Assembly (NCBI GenBank): GCA_024636315.1
Contig: JAGXHJ010000065.1
Location: 24,689 to 88,688 of the forward strand
Origin: Methylophaga sp.
GTDB taxonomy: Bacteria > Pseudomonadota > Gammaproteobacteria > Nitrosococcales > Methylophagaceae
Direction: 5' to 3'
Length of the DNA: 64,000 nucleotides
How positions within the stretch are numbered: the first letter of the stretch is position 1; every line of letters starts with the position of its first letter. The notes under the pieces were generated by a model. The model searched no databases, was not told the origin of the DNA, and worked only from the letters and a program-made list of their open reading frames with translations. Positions 6,951 through 16,791 of this stretch are shown piece after piece. The position numbers and the translations under genes were made by a program.

Positions 6951-6988
6951 AAAAGCCACGGTTTCCATTATGGAACCGTGGCTTTTTT
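6951..6988 (+). terminator. Strong terminator before tape measure gene
   Basis: The arms AAAAGCCACGG and CCGTGGCTTTTTTT form a long stem (one bulged T) around TTTCCATTATGGAA, ending in a seven-T tract. It closes the BRO unit. The tape measure ATG follows 11 bases later, so that gene must rely on antitermination or on read-through, as is common in phages. Confidence 0.8.
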
Positions 6989-6999
6989 TGGGAGAAAGT

Positions 7000-9900
7000 A
7001 TGGCAGGCAAAGCGGTTGAGATTCTACTCAAAGCAAAAGACTTCGCTTCTGCACAAATTGCAAAAGTAAATGAACGTGTCCGAGCAATCGGCCCTGCTAG
7101 TGATAGCTCGGTGGCTGGCAATGAGCGTTTATCTTCATCCTTTTCAACGCTAACATCACGCATTGGTGCTTTTATTGGTGCGACAGCAGGCTTTATTGCT
7201 GTTAAAGGTTTTTTTGAAGGTGTAATTAATACTGGTAGCAAGTTTGAAACATTACAAACTCAGATCGACGCGGTAACTGGAAGTGCTAAAGCTGGTGAGG
7301 AAGCATTTTCATGGATAAAACAATTTGCTAAAGACACCCCGTTCCAGCTTGATGAGGTTGCTACTTCATTTATAAAACTCAAAGCGTTTGGTCTTGACCC
7401 ACTCGATGGCACCTTTCAAAAGTTAGTCGATCAATCATCCAAATTGGGTGGTGGCCAAGAAAAATTAAATGGCATTATTATCGCGGTAGGCCAAGCATGG
7501 GCTAAGCAAAAATTGCAGGCTGAAGAAACGCTGCAGTTAGTCGAGCGTGGTGTACCTGTTTATGATCTGCTTAGTAAAGCTTTAAGCAAGACAACGGCCG
7601 AAATACAGCAAATGAGTTTTGATGGTGAGTTGGGCCGAGATGCAATTAAGGCGCTCATTGATGAAATGGGTAGTAGCTCATTAGGTGCCGCCGCGGCACA
7701 GATGGAAAATGCTTCCAGTGTCGTTTCAAATTTAAAAGATCAAATTACTGAGTTTTTCGCTGAAATTTCTGATCAGGGCGCATTGGAATACTTCAAAAGC
7801 CAACTAAAAGAACTCTCAAGCACTATTAAGCAGATGGTTGCCGATGGCAGTTTGAAAGAGTTTGCCAAAGATATAGCTGACGGCATGATATCAATGGCCA
7901 AAGCAATCAAAACGACTGTTAGCACCGTCGTTTCTTTTACCTCAGAAATAAAAAGCATGGTCGCCGCTTTTATCACGGTTAAATTTGTTCAATATACCGC
8001 GGCTTTTTTTCAAATAGCTAAGGCTATAACAGCGGCCAAATTTGCACAGATAGGCTTAAACATTGCAATGCGTGCCAACCCGATTGGGCTTTTAGTTACT
8101 GCTATTGGTGCGTTGTACATTGGGATTGAAGCCTTAGTTAATAAATATTTTGACTGGTCGACAAGTGCTGAACGAGCAGCAAGAGATCAGCAATTAGTCG
8201 CCGATCAAGCTGAGGCCGCTGCTGAAAAATACCGAGCATTAACTGAGCAACTTGGCTTGCAGATCACTAGTGAAGAAGATTTGAAGGCGGCTGTTGATGC
8301 TGGTTTAATTTCACTCAATCAAAAAACACAGGAATATGAGCGCGTAAAAACAGCGGCTGAATTAGCCACACTTGCCCAGAATAACTATGTATCAGCCTTA
8401 ACCGGTGTTACGGCTGAAATTAACTTGCAAGCGAATCAGATGGTAGCGGGTGCATTTGCTGGCCAACAGTTCAAAGCCAAGCTAGATGAGATGACAGCAA
8501 GTAGTCAAGGGCTTGCTGGTTCATTATCGTCTATGTCGTCGGGCGTTTTTGCTGAATTTATGGCGGCATCTGAAGAAATGTTAGCTGGCAACTTTTTAAC
8601 AGATCTTGAAACGGCTGATCTAAAACTCGTATTAATGTCAGAGTCATTTAAACGGCTTGGCGTTGATACTGAATTACTACAATCTGGTTTAACTTCTGCT
8701 GGGTTGGCTGCGGTCAAGACTTTTGCATTTATTGCCAATCAAGCCGAAGCAACAGGTGACGTATTATTACTTTCAATTGATGCTGCATTAACTAAAATTA
8801 AAAATAATAGAGGTATTGATGCGATTACTGCCGAAGTAGTTAAGTTGGCAAATACAGGTCGTTACACAAGCGATCAAATCCTTGCAATGATGAGTAAGAT
8901 CGATGCCGCCGCTGAAAAACTCATAAAGCCAATTAAAGAAATAAATAACCTCCTATCAAACTTGGGAAAGGACATTGGTGCAGCGGATACCGTAGAAGCA
9001 CTTGAAGACTTAAGCATAGCTGCGACAGATGCTTTTTCACAGGGAAAGATTACAGCCGAAGAATATAATGATCTTATCGAAGCTATTCAAAATAGGTTGG
9101 CTGATGTTAATGCGTTATTAGAGAGGCAAATACAATTACAGCAACAATTGAACGGCGAAAATGCTGACGGTGACGAACAGCAAGACGATGCTGAACGAAA
9201 CCATCATCGCGAAAGAGAAAAATCAATACAAATAACGGGTCGATTGGGTGAAGCCACGGCGAAAGCACTCGACATATCAAACAAAGCCCGAGTTGGAACA
9301 ATTCTAGGTGTTCAAGCAATACGCCAATACTTTGCCGGCGTAAATACGTTGGCAGCTCGACTACTTGAAGCAAGTGAGAACGCTGATAAATTTGCAGATA
9401 GCGTACTTAATACAGTGGATAGTGGTAACGCATCAGAACAGCAAATGGCCGGCTATGTTAAGCGATTGGAGCAAATGATCGCCGGCGGAAAGAACCTAGA
9501 TAATCAATCACTCAGCAAACTACAAAATGCATTGTCAGCAGCCAAGAGCAAGATGGCAGCTCTTAAAGATGAAACAAAATCAGCTCAAGATGTGATAGCT
9601 GGGCTTGCAGGTGAGCTTGCCGGACTAGAAGGCGATCAATTGAAAGTTCAAGCGATAGAGGCTCAGCAACGGCGACTTGATCTGGAAGGAAAGATAGCTC
9701 AGGCACAGGCGGAAGGTAATGCAGAGGCGGTGGCTAGCTACAATAAAGCGCTGTCGTTGTTAGACAAGATAAACGCCAAAAAGAAACAGCAAATAATCGT
9801 GCAACAACAGGCTGACGCACAGCAAAACAATCAGCAGCAACAAAGCAGCACTAAGCAGAACGGCTCATCACCTATCTCTTCATCGACCAGCAATGGTGCT

Positions 9901-10038
9901 CAGGCAATACCCTCAGGCCGAACTGTGTCGATCAGTTTTGTTGATCCAAAAGGTGAGACTGTGACAGGCGTATTCCCTGAACGAGACGAAAACAAGATGA
10001 TCGATATTTTCCGTAAATCGGGGGCGGTAACACGATGA
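7000..10038 (+). CDS. Tail tape measure protein
   Basis: 1012 residues from ATG 7000, chosen for GGAGAAAG just upstream; an ATG at 6970 lies inside the terminator stem. The N-terminal region has the tape-measure domain (SKFETLQTQIDAVTGSAKAG, FAKDTPFQLDEVATSFIKL, LQLVERGVPVYDLLSKAL). Hydrophobic helices lie at about 315-375 (AAFITVKFVQYTAAFF, IGLLVTAIGALYIGIEALV). Long coiled-coil helices and a Gln-rich, low-complexity C-terminus follow (QQQADAQQNNQQQQSS). Tape measure length sets tail length; at the known 1.5 Å per helical residue this would give a tail of roughly 150 nm, an estimate only. Overlaps the next gene by 4 bases. Confidence 0.92.
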   Translation: MAGKAVEILLKAKDFASAQIAKVNERVRAIGPASDSSVAGNERLSSSFSTLTSRIGAFIGATAGFIAVKGFFEGVINTGSKFETLQTQIDAVTGSAKAGEEAFSWIKQFAKDTPFQLDEVATSFIKLKAFGLDPLDGTFQKLVDQSSKLGGGQEKLNGIIIAVGQAWAKQKLQAEETLQLVERGVPVYDLLSKALSKTTAEIQQMSFDGELGRDAIKALIDEMGSSSLGAAAAQMENASSVVSNLKDQITEFFAEISDQGALEYFKSQLKELSSTIKQMVADGSLKEFAKDIADGMISMAKAIKTTVSTVVSFTSEIKSMVAAFITVKFVQYTAAFFQIAKAITAAKFAQIGLNIAMRANPIGLLVTAIGALYIGIEALVNKYFDWSTSAERAARDQQLVADQAEAAAEKYRALTEQLGLQITSEEDLKAAVDAGLISLNQKTQEYERVKTAAELATLAQNNYVSALTGVTAEINLQANQMVAGAFAGQQFKAKLDEMTASSQGLAGSLSSMSSGVFAEFMAASEEMLAGNFLTDLETADLKLVLMSESFKRLGVDTELLQSGLTSAGLAAVKTFAFIANQAEATGDVLLLSIDAALTKIKNNRGIDAITAEVVKLANTGRYTSDQILAMMSKIDAAAEKLIKPIKEINNLLSNLGKDIGAADTVEALEDLSIAATDAFSQGKITAEEYNDLIEAIQNRLADVNALLERQIQLQQQLNGENADGDEQQDDAERNHHREREKSIQITGRLGEATAKALDISNKARVGTILGVQAIRQYFAGVNTLAARLLEASENADKFADSVLNTVDSGNASEQQMAGYVKRLEQMIAGGKNLDNQSLSKLQNALSAAKSKMAALKDETKSAQDVIAGLAGELAGLEGDQLKVQAIEAQQRRLDLEGKIAQAQAEGNAEAVASYNKALSLLDKINAKKKQQIIVQQQADAQQNNQQQQSSTKQNGSSPISSSTSNGAQAIPSGRTVSISFVDPKGETVTGVFPERDENKMIDIFRKSGAVTR

Positions 10039-10415
10039 CAATAACACTTGATGGCATCACGTTACCGGCGGATCTTGATTGGCCTGATCGTTACAGTTGG
10101 TCGCCCGTTGTTCAGTCACTTGATTATTCATTGACAGGTGCGCCCGTTATTCAAGAAGCGGCAAAAACGGCAGGTCGTGAAATTACCTTAGTCGGTGATA
10201 ACGAGTCGGCGTGGGTACTGAAATCGGTACTCGATCAGCTGTTAGCCAAAGCCAATACCGCCAATCTTGTGATGACATTAACGTACTACGGAACCTCGTT
10301 TAATGTGATGTTCCGTCGTAACACCAGCCCTATTGATGCTCAGCAAATCGTACCGTTTGCGAATCCACAAGATGATGATTATTACAGCCTGACACTCAGG
10401 TTTATTGAAGTTTAG
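10035..10415 (+). CDS. Tail protein (distal-tail/minor tail)
   Basis: 126 residues. It begins ITLDGITLPADLDWPDRYSWSPVVQ, a beta-rich pattern ('DGixLPddLxWxDeY.w~pv.qs') seen in small phage tail proteins between tape measure and tail tip. The C-terminus (DDDYYSLTLRFIEV) is also characteristic. Start overlaps the tape measure stop (ATGA). Probably sits at the distal tail ring or links the tube to the hub. Confidence 0.65.
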   Translation: MTITLDGITLPADLDWPDRYSWSPVVQSLDYSLTGAPVIQEAAKTAGREITLVGDNESAWVLKSVLDQLLAKANTANLVMTLTYYGTSFNVMFRRNTSPIDAQQIVPFANPQDDDYYSLTLRFIEV

Positions 10416-10424
10416 GAACTACTG

Positions 10425-13400
10425 ATGCCCATTCAAACGCAAGATATAAGAATATTAAAATCGGACACCATGAGTGACGTTCCCGAGGGCGGTGGCGGCA
10501 TGACAGGGAACGTAATTGTTGACGGCCAGAGTAATAATATATTTGAAGACATCAGCACGCTAGACAGAGTTTATGGCGCCGTTCACATGCGGAAGGTATT
10601 CCCAAGCGTCAACACGCAAACCCAGGACAAATACTTCGGTTCGCACGTTATCATCAGCAAGCTACCAGGCGACGGGAAGATCGGTGTCAATTTATTTAAT
10701 ACTGGCGATTGGTTCGACAGACGACCAGAAGCACAAAGCCGCGTCGAAAACTACCGGGCGAAAGGCGCAACATACAGTGGGTTTTTATGGGCAACGCAAT
10801 GGAAAGATAGCCGGATTATTTCAATCTTTCAATCAGAAACAGCACCAGTACCAGGTATCGGCGATGTTCTTTATTTAACGAATAAAGCGGCAACAACGAC
10901 GCAGTTTATAAAGATCACTAAGCTAGAGGAAAGCGTTCAAACATTTACCGATAATAGCGGAACATTCAGTCGTCGGATTTTATCGATTGAGATATCACAA
11001 ACGCTAAACTATGACTTTGTTGGTAGTGAAATAAGCCGATTTGACACGTTATCACCAGACGCATCGGTCAAGACGACAGTTGTGGCAAATGCCGCCAAAT
11101 ATTACTCAGCCAGACCGCTGGCCGTTCAAGCAAACGACACCGACCTATCCGTAAAAGTAGATACGGTTTATAGCCAAGTGATCCCAAGTTCACAGCAAGA
11201 ACTAGCCATCCTAGATGCAGACGCAAGCGGTGCAAGTGCTCAGTTAATTGACGCAGGGAATGGAAACGTAGCATTCTCAATAAGCACCAGTTTCGTGCCA
11301 GGGTTTAACCTTTACATGGGGAACCCGTGCCTGCCAGGAACACTATCGATCACCGTTCCAGGCGGCACGTTAACCGACAGCGGTGGCCAGGTGAAAAGCG
11401 GCGCCATATCAGTGGGAACCATTAACTACGCGGCAGGAACGATCAGCTTCGGAGCAACATCGCCAACATATTCAGGATCCAAAACGGTCACATTCAGACC
11501 GGCGGCGGCTCCTGTAAAAATAGCCGACACATCGATGCTTGCAGTTACTGCGGCAAATCGTGGCTTTGTTTGGGTGACCAATATTAACCCACCACCAGAG
11601 CCGGGATCGGTCGAGATCTCATTCATGGCGCTAGGGGAATGGTACTCACTATACGACAATGCAAGCGGCGGGTTATCCGGCCAGGAAGCAGGAATAGGCA
11701 CGGGAACAATTAACTACGTCACCGGATCGATTTCATTATCATTATCAGCAATGCCAGATGCAGATAGCGCGATCATGCTTTCATGGGGAATGCGGTCGAA
11801 TTACTTCAACCGTTCAAACTTCGCAGTGGAATCACCTAAATACAAATACACACTGGCAAACCAGGGTATCGCACGCGGAACGCTGACTATTGCATGGAAT
11901 GACGGAATAGCACGACTAGCAACGGCAGACAATAGCGGCAACTTAACGGGTGACGCAACAGGAAAGGTTAACCACGCAAAAGGAACAGTGGAATTTACAC
12001 CAACGACAATGCCACTAGGCGGTTCAAGTTTTACGATTGACTATCAGTACGGAACACCATTTGAGCAGACATTCCCATACCCAGCGAGAGACGGAAGTGG
12101 AAACCTTGCAATCGATTTATTGACGGCAGACGTATTGCCAAACAGCGTCGAGATTGAATGGAATACGTTTACTGATTTCACTGCACTAACAACAAGTGAA
12201 GAATTGATACCAGATCCAAGGGATCCGATAGAGTTAAGGGTTGATGACGGAGCGGGAGGATTTGTTAACGCGAGCAATGAGGTGCTAACGAAGACGGGCG
12301 GAACAGGGCTGGCCACGATCGATTACGTTAATTCGATAATCACATGGCAACCAGACGTGACAATCAGCATACCTAAGCCGGTTTATAATAAAGTGCTAGT
12401 CGGAACAAAGCCAGTAGATGGAACAGGGATGGGTGGCGGAATAGCGACTACGCCAGCACAGGTGCTGGGAACATTTAAGTACGTGCTGAGTAGTATCAGT
12501 TACGTGGAAGCACCATCGCTATACCCGAATGATACCAGCGGGTACGTTAAAATAAGATACCGAACGACTGACTCACCGGCGGCAGTTCAGGAAGTATTCA
12601 CAGCAAATAGTGTCGAGATTGACCTAACAAACCAATTCGCAGAAGACATCGTGCCAGGCTCGGTAAGTTTTGAATTCTCAGGCAAGCGATACTATGACGT
12701 TTTAGGCCAGGTGTTCTTTGATATAAATCGATTAAACGGATCAGGCATTTACGCCGGATCAATTGATTACACCACCGGCAATATAACCATTACAAACTGG
12801 AACCAGGGCGGAACAACAGCCGTGGCATTAAAATCACTAGTCACATCAATAGCGACACAGCCCGTGGATGAGGTGACATTCAGAATACCTGGATCACCGA
12901 TCAAAGTTCAGTCGTTCCAATTCCGGGTAAGCCCGCTCGATGGTGGCGGACAGCTTAACGGCGTTTCAGATGCTACTGGCCACATCACCGGAACCGATAT
13001 CCTGGGCTTTATTGTTTACGCAACAGGCGTGGTCACTATTCGGTTCGGGATCTGGGTTACAGCGGCAGGAAACGAGGCGGAAGATTGGTATAACGTAGAC
13101 GAGATAACTGCCGCCGGCGAGATATTCAAGCCGCGACTAGTTCACGCAGACACGATGCTTTATAACGCAGTAAGTCAGACGTTCCTGCCACTTGATAGCG
13201 CCATACTTGGACTTGATCCAGTTCGACTACCACAAGACGGCCGGATACCGGTATACGCACCAGGCGACGTAGTCGTCATTCTTCACGACCAGGCAACAAC
13301 GGGAACTTATGTAAACGCAACCCAGACCGACCTGGGACGAGGCCGGATCTCAAAACTGACTGTAAGGGATAGTGCAGACCAAGAAATACTGGCCACAAGA

Positions 13401-14054
13401 TACACGGCAGATCTCGATACTGGACTGATCGATTGGGTGGATCTCAGCGGGGTAGCACAACCACTAACCATCACCGATAGAATCGAAGACATGGCTATTT
13501 TGACAGACGTGCAGATAACCGGAACCTTGTCACTTTCTCAACCATTAACGCACGTTTTCCCTGTTGGCGAAACGCTGGTATCAAATGCGGTTATTTATGG
13601 GGATTTATTCGCCCATACATCGATACCATTTGACCAACAGACCTGGACAGGGGTATGGAGTAACACGCTCATCGGAAGCCAGGTATCGGCACAGTACAAC
13701 AACTCAGGGTTTCCAATTGAAGTTGATAACGCAAGTGCAATCCAGGAGCGCTGGCAGGTCATATTCACAGGAGCAACCACGGTCAATATCATCGGAGAAA
13801 GCGTGGGCCAAATCCTGACGGGGGTTAGCATAGGTACCGGAATCGCACCGATAAACCCAAACACTGGCCAGGCTTACTTCACTATACCAATAAGCGGCTG
13901 GGGCGCCGGCTGGTCATCAGGCAACGTACTCCGATTTAATACCATAGCGGCCAACGCACCGACATGGATAATTCAGAGCATAGCCCAGGGCGAAGCAACC
14001 GATACCGACTATACATTTTGCCTAGAAGTTCGTGGCGACATTGACACACCATAG
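10425..14054 (+). CDS. Large tail tip/fibre protein with repeated beta modules
   Basis: 1209 residues. The N-terminal ~200 residues (VYGAVHMRKVFPSVNTQT, FLWATQWKDSRIISIFQSE) look like a baseplate-attachment region. From about residue 280 to 880 there are at least five or six degenerate modules: a 'PGSVxIxF' strand, variable turns and a closing 'GTINYxTGxISf' hairpin (examples: GTINYAAGTISF, GTINYVTGSISLSL, AGSIDYTTGNITI). The C-terminal third differs. These are typical of receptor-contact fibres. Arg is mostly CGA/AGA and Gly GGA/GGC, unlike the upstream tail genes, so the gene may belong to an exchanged module. Confidence 0.7.
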   Translation: MPIQTQDIRILKSDTMSDVPEGGGGMTGNVIVDGQSNNIFEDISTLDRVYGAVHMRKVFPSVNTQTQDKYFGSHVIISKLPGDGKIGVNLFNTGDWFDRRPEAQSRVENYRAKGATYSGFLWATQWKDSRIISIFQSETAPVPGIGDVLYLTNKAATTTQFIKITKLEESVQTFTDNSGTFSRRILSIEISQTLNYDFVGSEISRFDTLSPDASVKTTVVANAAKYYSARPLAVQANDTDLSVKVDTVYSQVIPSSQQELAILDADASGASAQLIDAGNGNVAFSISTSFVPGFNLYMGNPCLPGTLSITVPGGTLTDSGGQVKSGAISVGTINYAAGTISFGATSPTYSGSKTVTFRPAAAPVKIADTSMLAVTAANRGFVWVTNINPPPEPGSVEISFMALGEWYSLYDNASGGLSGQEAGIGTGTINYVTGSISLSLSAMPDADSAIMLSWGMRSNYFNRSNFAVESPKYKYTLANQGIARGTLTIAWNDGIARLATADNSGNLTGDATGKVNHAKGTVEFTPTTMPLGGSSFTIDYQYGTPFEQTFPYPARDGSGNLAIDLLTADVLPNSVEIEWNTFTDFTALTTSEELIPDPRDPIELRVDDGAGGFVNASNEVLTKTGGTGLATIDYVNSIITWQPDVTISIPKPVYNKVLVGTKPVDGTGMGGGIATTPAQVLGTFKYVLSSISYVEAPSLYPNDTSGYVKIRYRTTDSPAAVQEVFTANSVEIDLTNQFAEDIVPGSVSFEFSGKRYYDVLGQVFFDINRLNGSGIYAGSIDYTTGNITITNWNQGGTTAVALKSLVTSIATQPVDEVTFRIPGSPIKVQSFQFRVSPLDGGGQLNGVSDATGHITGTDILGFIVYATGVVTIRFGIWVTAAGNEAEDWYNVDEITAAGEIFKPRLVHADTMLYNAVSQTFLPLDSAILGLDPVRLPQDGRIPVYAPGDVVVILHDQATTGTYVNATQTDLGRGRISKLTVRDSADQEILATRYTADLDTGLIDWVDLSGVAQPLTITDRIEDMAILTDVQITGTLSLSQPLTHVFPVGETLVSNAVIYGDLFAHTSIPFDQQTWTGVWSNTLIGSQVSAQYNNSGFPIEVDNASAIQERWQVIFTGATTVNIIGESVGQILTGVSIGTGIAPINPNTGQAYFTIPISGWGAGWSSGNVLRFNTIAANAPTWIIQSIAQGEATDTDYTFCLEVRGDIDTP

Positions 14055-14065
14055 GAAATACAAAC

Positions 14066-14485
14066 ATGGGTATAGGATTTTCAATAGCATTACGAACTGC
14101 ACGATCACAGGCAATCATTGATGCTTTAGATGGTGGAGTAGGCGCGAACGCAACCGTTCAGCTATACGGAGCAGGGGCAGGAAGACCAGCAACCGGAGTA
14201 GCGGTGACCGACCAGACGCTAATCGGCACGCTGACGCTTTCCAACCCAAGCGGAACGGCGACGGCTGGCGTTTTGACTTTTGATGTTATCGCAGATGACA
14301 GTAGCGGTGATGCAGACGAAGATATCGAATGGGCTAGGTTTTTTGATACAGACGGAGTGTTCGTAACCGATATGGGATGCGGGATAGCGGCAAGTGGTGA
14401 AGCAATCATATTCAACACGCTGACCGCCAGAATAGGTGGCGTTATTCAGATATTAAGCGGCTCACTGACAGAAGGTAATCCTTAA
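14066..14485 (+). CDS. Hypothetical tail-module protein
   Basis: 139 residues. MGIGFSIALRTARSQAIIDA then TVQLYGAGAGRPATG, TLTLSNPSGTATAGVLTFDV and DIEWARFFDTDGVFVTDMGC: a beta-rich protein of a type found beside phage tail fibres ('ATIRIYTGtrPa..g.at~~tLLatltls~P'). Codon choice matches the fibre gene before it. Stop overlaps the start of the LamG gene (TAATG). Structural role inferred. Confidence 0.6.
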   Translation: MGIGFSIALRTARSQAIIDALDGGVGANATVQLYGAGAGRPATGVAVTDQTLIGTLTLSNPSGTATAGVLTFDVIADDSSGDADEDIEWARFFDTDGVFVTDMGCGIAASGEAIIFNTLTARIGGVIQILSGSLTEGNP

Positions 14486-16782
14486 TGCCTATACCTTTAG
14501 ATCATGTTGCATTCTATACGATGGATAGCGTCACAGGCGCTGTTTTGAATGACGAGGCAAATTATTCAGATGGCACAATAAACGGTGATGTGACCCAAGT
14601 TGATGGCGCTATAAGAAAAGCATTGAGTTTTGGTGGACTAGACGCTGATTACGTTGACATTGGGAATTTGTGGGACTTTATAACCAACACCGGTATTTTT
14701 CACATATCGTTCAAACTGAGTCTCGATGCAATACCGCTTCCTAATAACGTAGTTATGGCCAATACACCCGCCGCGTCAGCAGAAAAGGGTTTTATGATTG
14801 CTGTCAATTCGGGTGGCGATATTAGGTTCGATATGGATAGGGGTGTCGGCACATCACCTATCATAACGACGACAACATCAGGGTTAGGTTTGATCTTGGA
14901 TATTTACTACGACATACAAATATCCGGCGATGGGGTTGACCTGCGAATTTATCTTGACGGAGTGTTACGTCACACAGCGTCTTACGCGCAAGCGTTCTCA
15001 ACAGGGGCAAATACACGATCACTACATCTAGGTAGAGCGAATCATACATCTTTATATCATGCAACAGCCTGCAAAATTGATCAGCTTAGATTTTTCGATA
15101 GAACATTATCAGTCGATGAAATAACATCACTGCTAAATGAGACTTATTATCTACCAACCGACTTCATCGCTCACTACACGATGGACAATATCATTGGCGA
15201 CCAACTCAAAGATGAATCCGGATCATTCGATGGGACTATAGTCGGTGCGCTACCAGTTGCGGGTTTGATTGGGAACGCTTTGAATTTTAATGCTGTAGGT
15301 GAATATGCTACGTTAGGTACTTCTAGTGATTTTGATTTCAGCACAGCAAGTTTCTCAATATCATTATGGTTATTTCAATCCACAGTACAAGATGCGGGCA
15401 TAATCTCAAAACGTATTGGTGGCTCTAGTGGATGGGTTTTAACGACAATGGCGACAGGTGCAGTGTGCTTTAGATCTGCAATTGGCGGCGCATGGGTTGA
15501 CACAAGGATGCCAACTGCATCTGGACTACTTACACCCAACACATGGCATCATTTAGTGCTAACTAGAAATGGAGCAAACTGGACTATATACGTCGATTCA
15601 GCAATAGGCTCGACGCTTACTATTGCTGGAGCATTGAGTAATGTTGGAACAGCAATTGAGCTTGCAAGATCGGATTCGGTCAACGAGTTACCTTATAATG
15701 GTTTATTAGACCAACTCCGCATTTATGACCGCATAGTAAGTCAAGCAGAAGTAGACTCGCTATACACAGAAGGATCACTTGTAAATGGCTTACTTTCCCA
15801 CTACACAATGGATAACATAAGCGGCACGACACTGTTCGACGAAACGGGAAATTACGACGGCACGTTAGTGGGAACGGAAGCAACGCAGGTTGATGGTTAT
15901 TTAGGAAAGGCTTTATCATTTGGTGGCGCTGGTTCCGTGACAACTACGCTTTTAGGATTAGCAGATATGTCACTATCATTCTGGCTAAATGTTCCTACGC
16001 TAGGGACGTTATTCTTATATTCATTTGGGGAAGAAGGGTACGAGGTACACATAAATTCAGCAGGATCCATTAGGATCTTAAACTACAATTCCACAACCCT
16101 ATGGGATGCACCCAATGCCACACTAACTACGGGTCTTTATTATCATGTCGTAATTATACATACAGCAACTCCCGCACTATTTGTTAATGGAGCGCCTGTT
16201 TCATTAACAATAAGCACTCTAACTACAAGCCCCCTCACTGCGACATTAGTGCTGGCAAGACGAAATGGTGTGACACCATTCTATTTAATTGCTGATATGG
16301 ATCAATTTAGAGTTTACAACCGACCATTAGCCCAAGTCGAAATAGACGCGCTATATTACGAGGAAATACTAACCAAAATTTTAGCCGGCACCATCACCGA
16401 AACACTCGGCGTAACAAACTGGCACGTCAGATGCTATCGAATTGATAACGGAATTTTGACAGGCACAATAGACACAACAAATGGAACGTTTAGCATTGAT
16501 GTAGGCTTTGCGAATGGCGTGCCACACATGATCACAGTCGTTGCAGACCAGGGTACGCCGTGGAAACAAAGCATGTCAGTGATTATAAATCAGCTTCGAT
16601 ACCCAACAGATCCGAATTCAACACCATATTATTACAAATCAACAGTGGGCGGGACAACAGGGGCAACGGAGCCAGCATGGGTGACAACGCCAGGACAGAC
16701 CGTCGTGGATGGGGAGGTTACATGGGAGTGCGTCGAACGAATGGTGCAACCGATAACACATAGCCCGCTTAATCCAGTTTAG
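14485..16782 (+). CDS. Triple LamG-domain tail fibre/adhesin
   Basis: 765 residues. Three LamG (concanavalin A-like lectin) domains start at about residues 6, 226 and 435, each opening with a variant of 'HYTMDNIxGxxLxDExGxxDGT'. Each also has LamG strands such as FSISLWLFQS, NTWHHLVLTRNGANWTIYVD, and ends in 'DQLRIYDRxLsxxEVDxLY'. After about residue 630 comes a carboxypeptidase-regulatory-like segment (GTITETLGVTNWHVRCYRID). A short 'YYYKSTVGGTTGATEPAW' module known from phage tail fibres follows. LamG domains bind glycans, so host or surface polysaccharide recognition is likely. The LamG part is more AT-rich than the C-terminal part, suggesting a cassette inserted into an existing fibre gene. 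Confidence 0.85.
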   Translation: MPIPLDHVAFYTMDSVTGAVLNDEANYSDGTINGDVTQVDGAIRKALSFGGLDADYVDIGNLWDFITNTGIFHISFKLSLDAIPLPNNVVMANTPAASAEKGFMIAVNSGGDIRFDMDRGVGTSPIITTTTSGLGLILDIYYDIQISGDGVDLRIYLDGVLRHTASYAQAFSTGANTRSLHLGRANHTSLYHATACKIDQLRFFDRTLSVDEITSLLNETYYLPTDFIAHYTMDNIIGDQLKDESGSFDGTIVGALPVAGLIGNALNFNAVGEYATLGTSSDFDFSTASFSISLWLFQSTVQDAGIISKRIGGSSGWVLTTMATGAVCFRSAIGGAWVDTRMPTASGLLTPNTWHHLVLTRNGANWTIYVDSAIGSTLTIAGALSNVGTAIELARSDSVNELPYNGLLDQLRIYDRIVSQAEVDSLYTEGSLVNGLLSHYTMDNISGTTLFDETGNYDGTLVGTEATQVDGYLGKALSFGGAGSVTTTLLGLADMSLSFWLNVPTLGTLFLYSFGEEGYEVHINSAGSIRILNYNSTTLWDAPNATLTTGLYYHVVIIHTATPALFVNGAPVSLTISTLTTSPLTATLVLARRNGVTPFYLIADMDQFRVYNRPLAQVEIDALYYEEILTKILAGTITETLGVTNWHVRCYRIDNGILTGTIDTTNGTFSIDVGFANGVPHMITVVADQGTPWKQSMSVIINQLRYPTDPNSTPYYYKSTVGGTTGATEPAWVTTPGQTVVDGEVTWECVERMVQPITHSPLNPV

Positions 16783-16791
16783 GCCGATATT

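Noticed and set aside
14485-16370. Repeats that could suggest a CRISPR array or diversity-generating retroelement
   Set aside because: The repeats are protein domains about 210 residues long and diverged. No spacer-repeat structure and no reverse transcriptase gene is present in the window.
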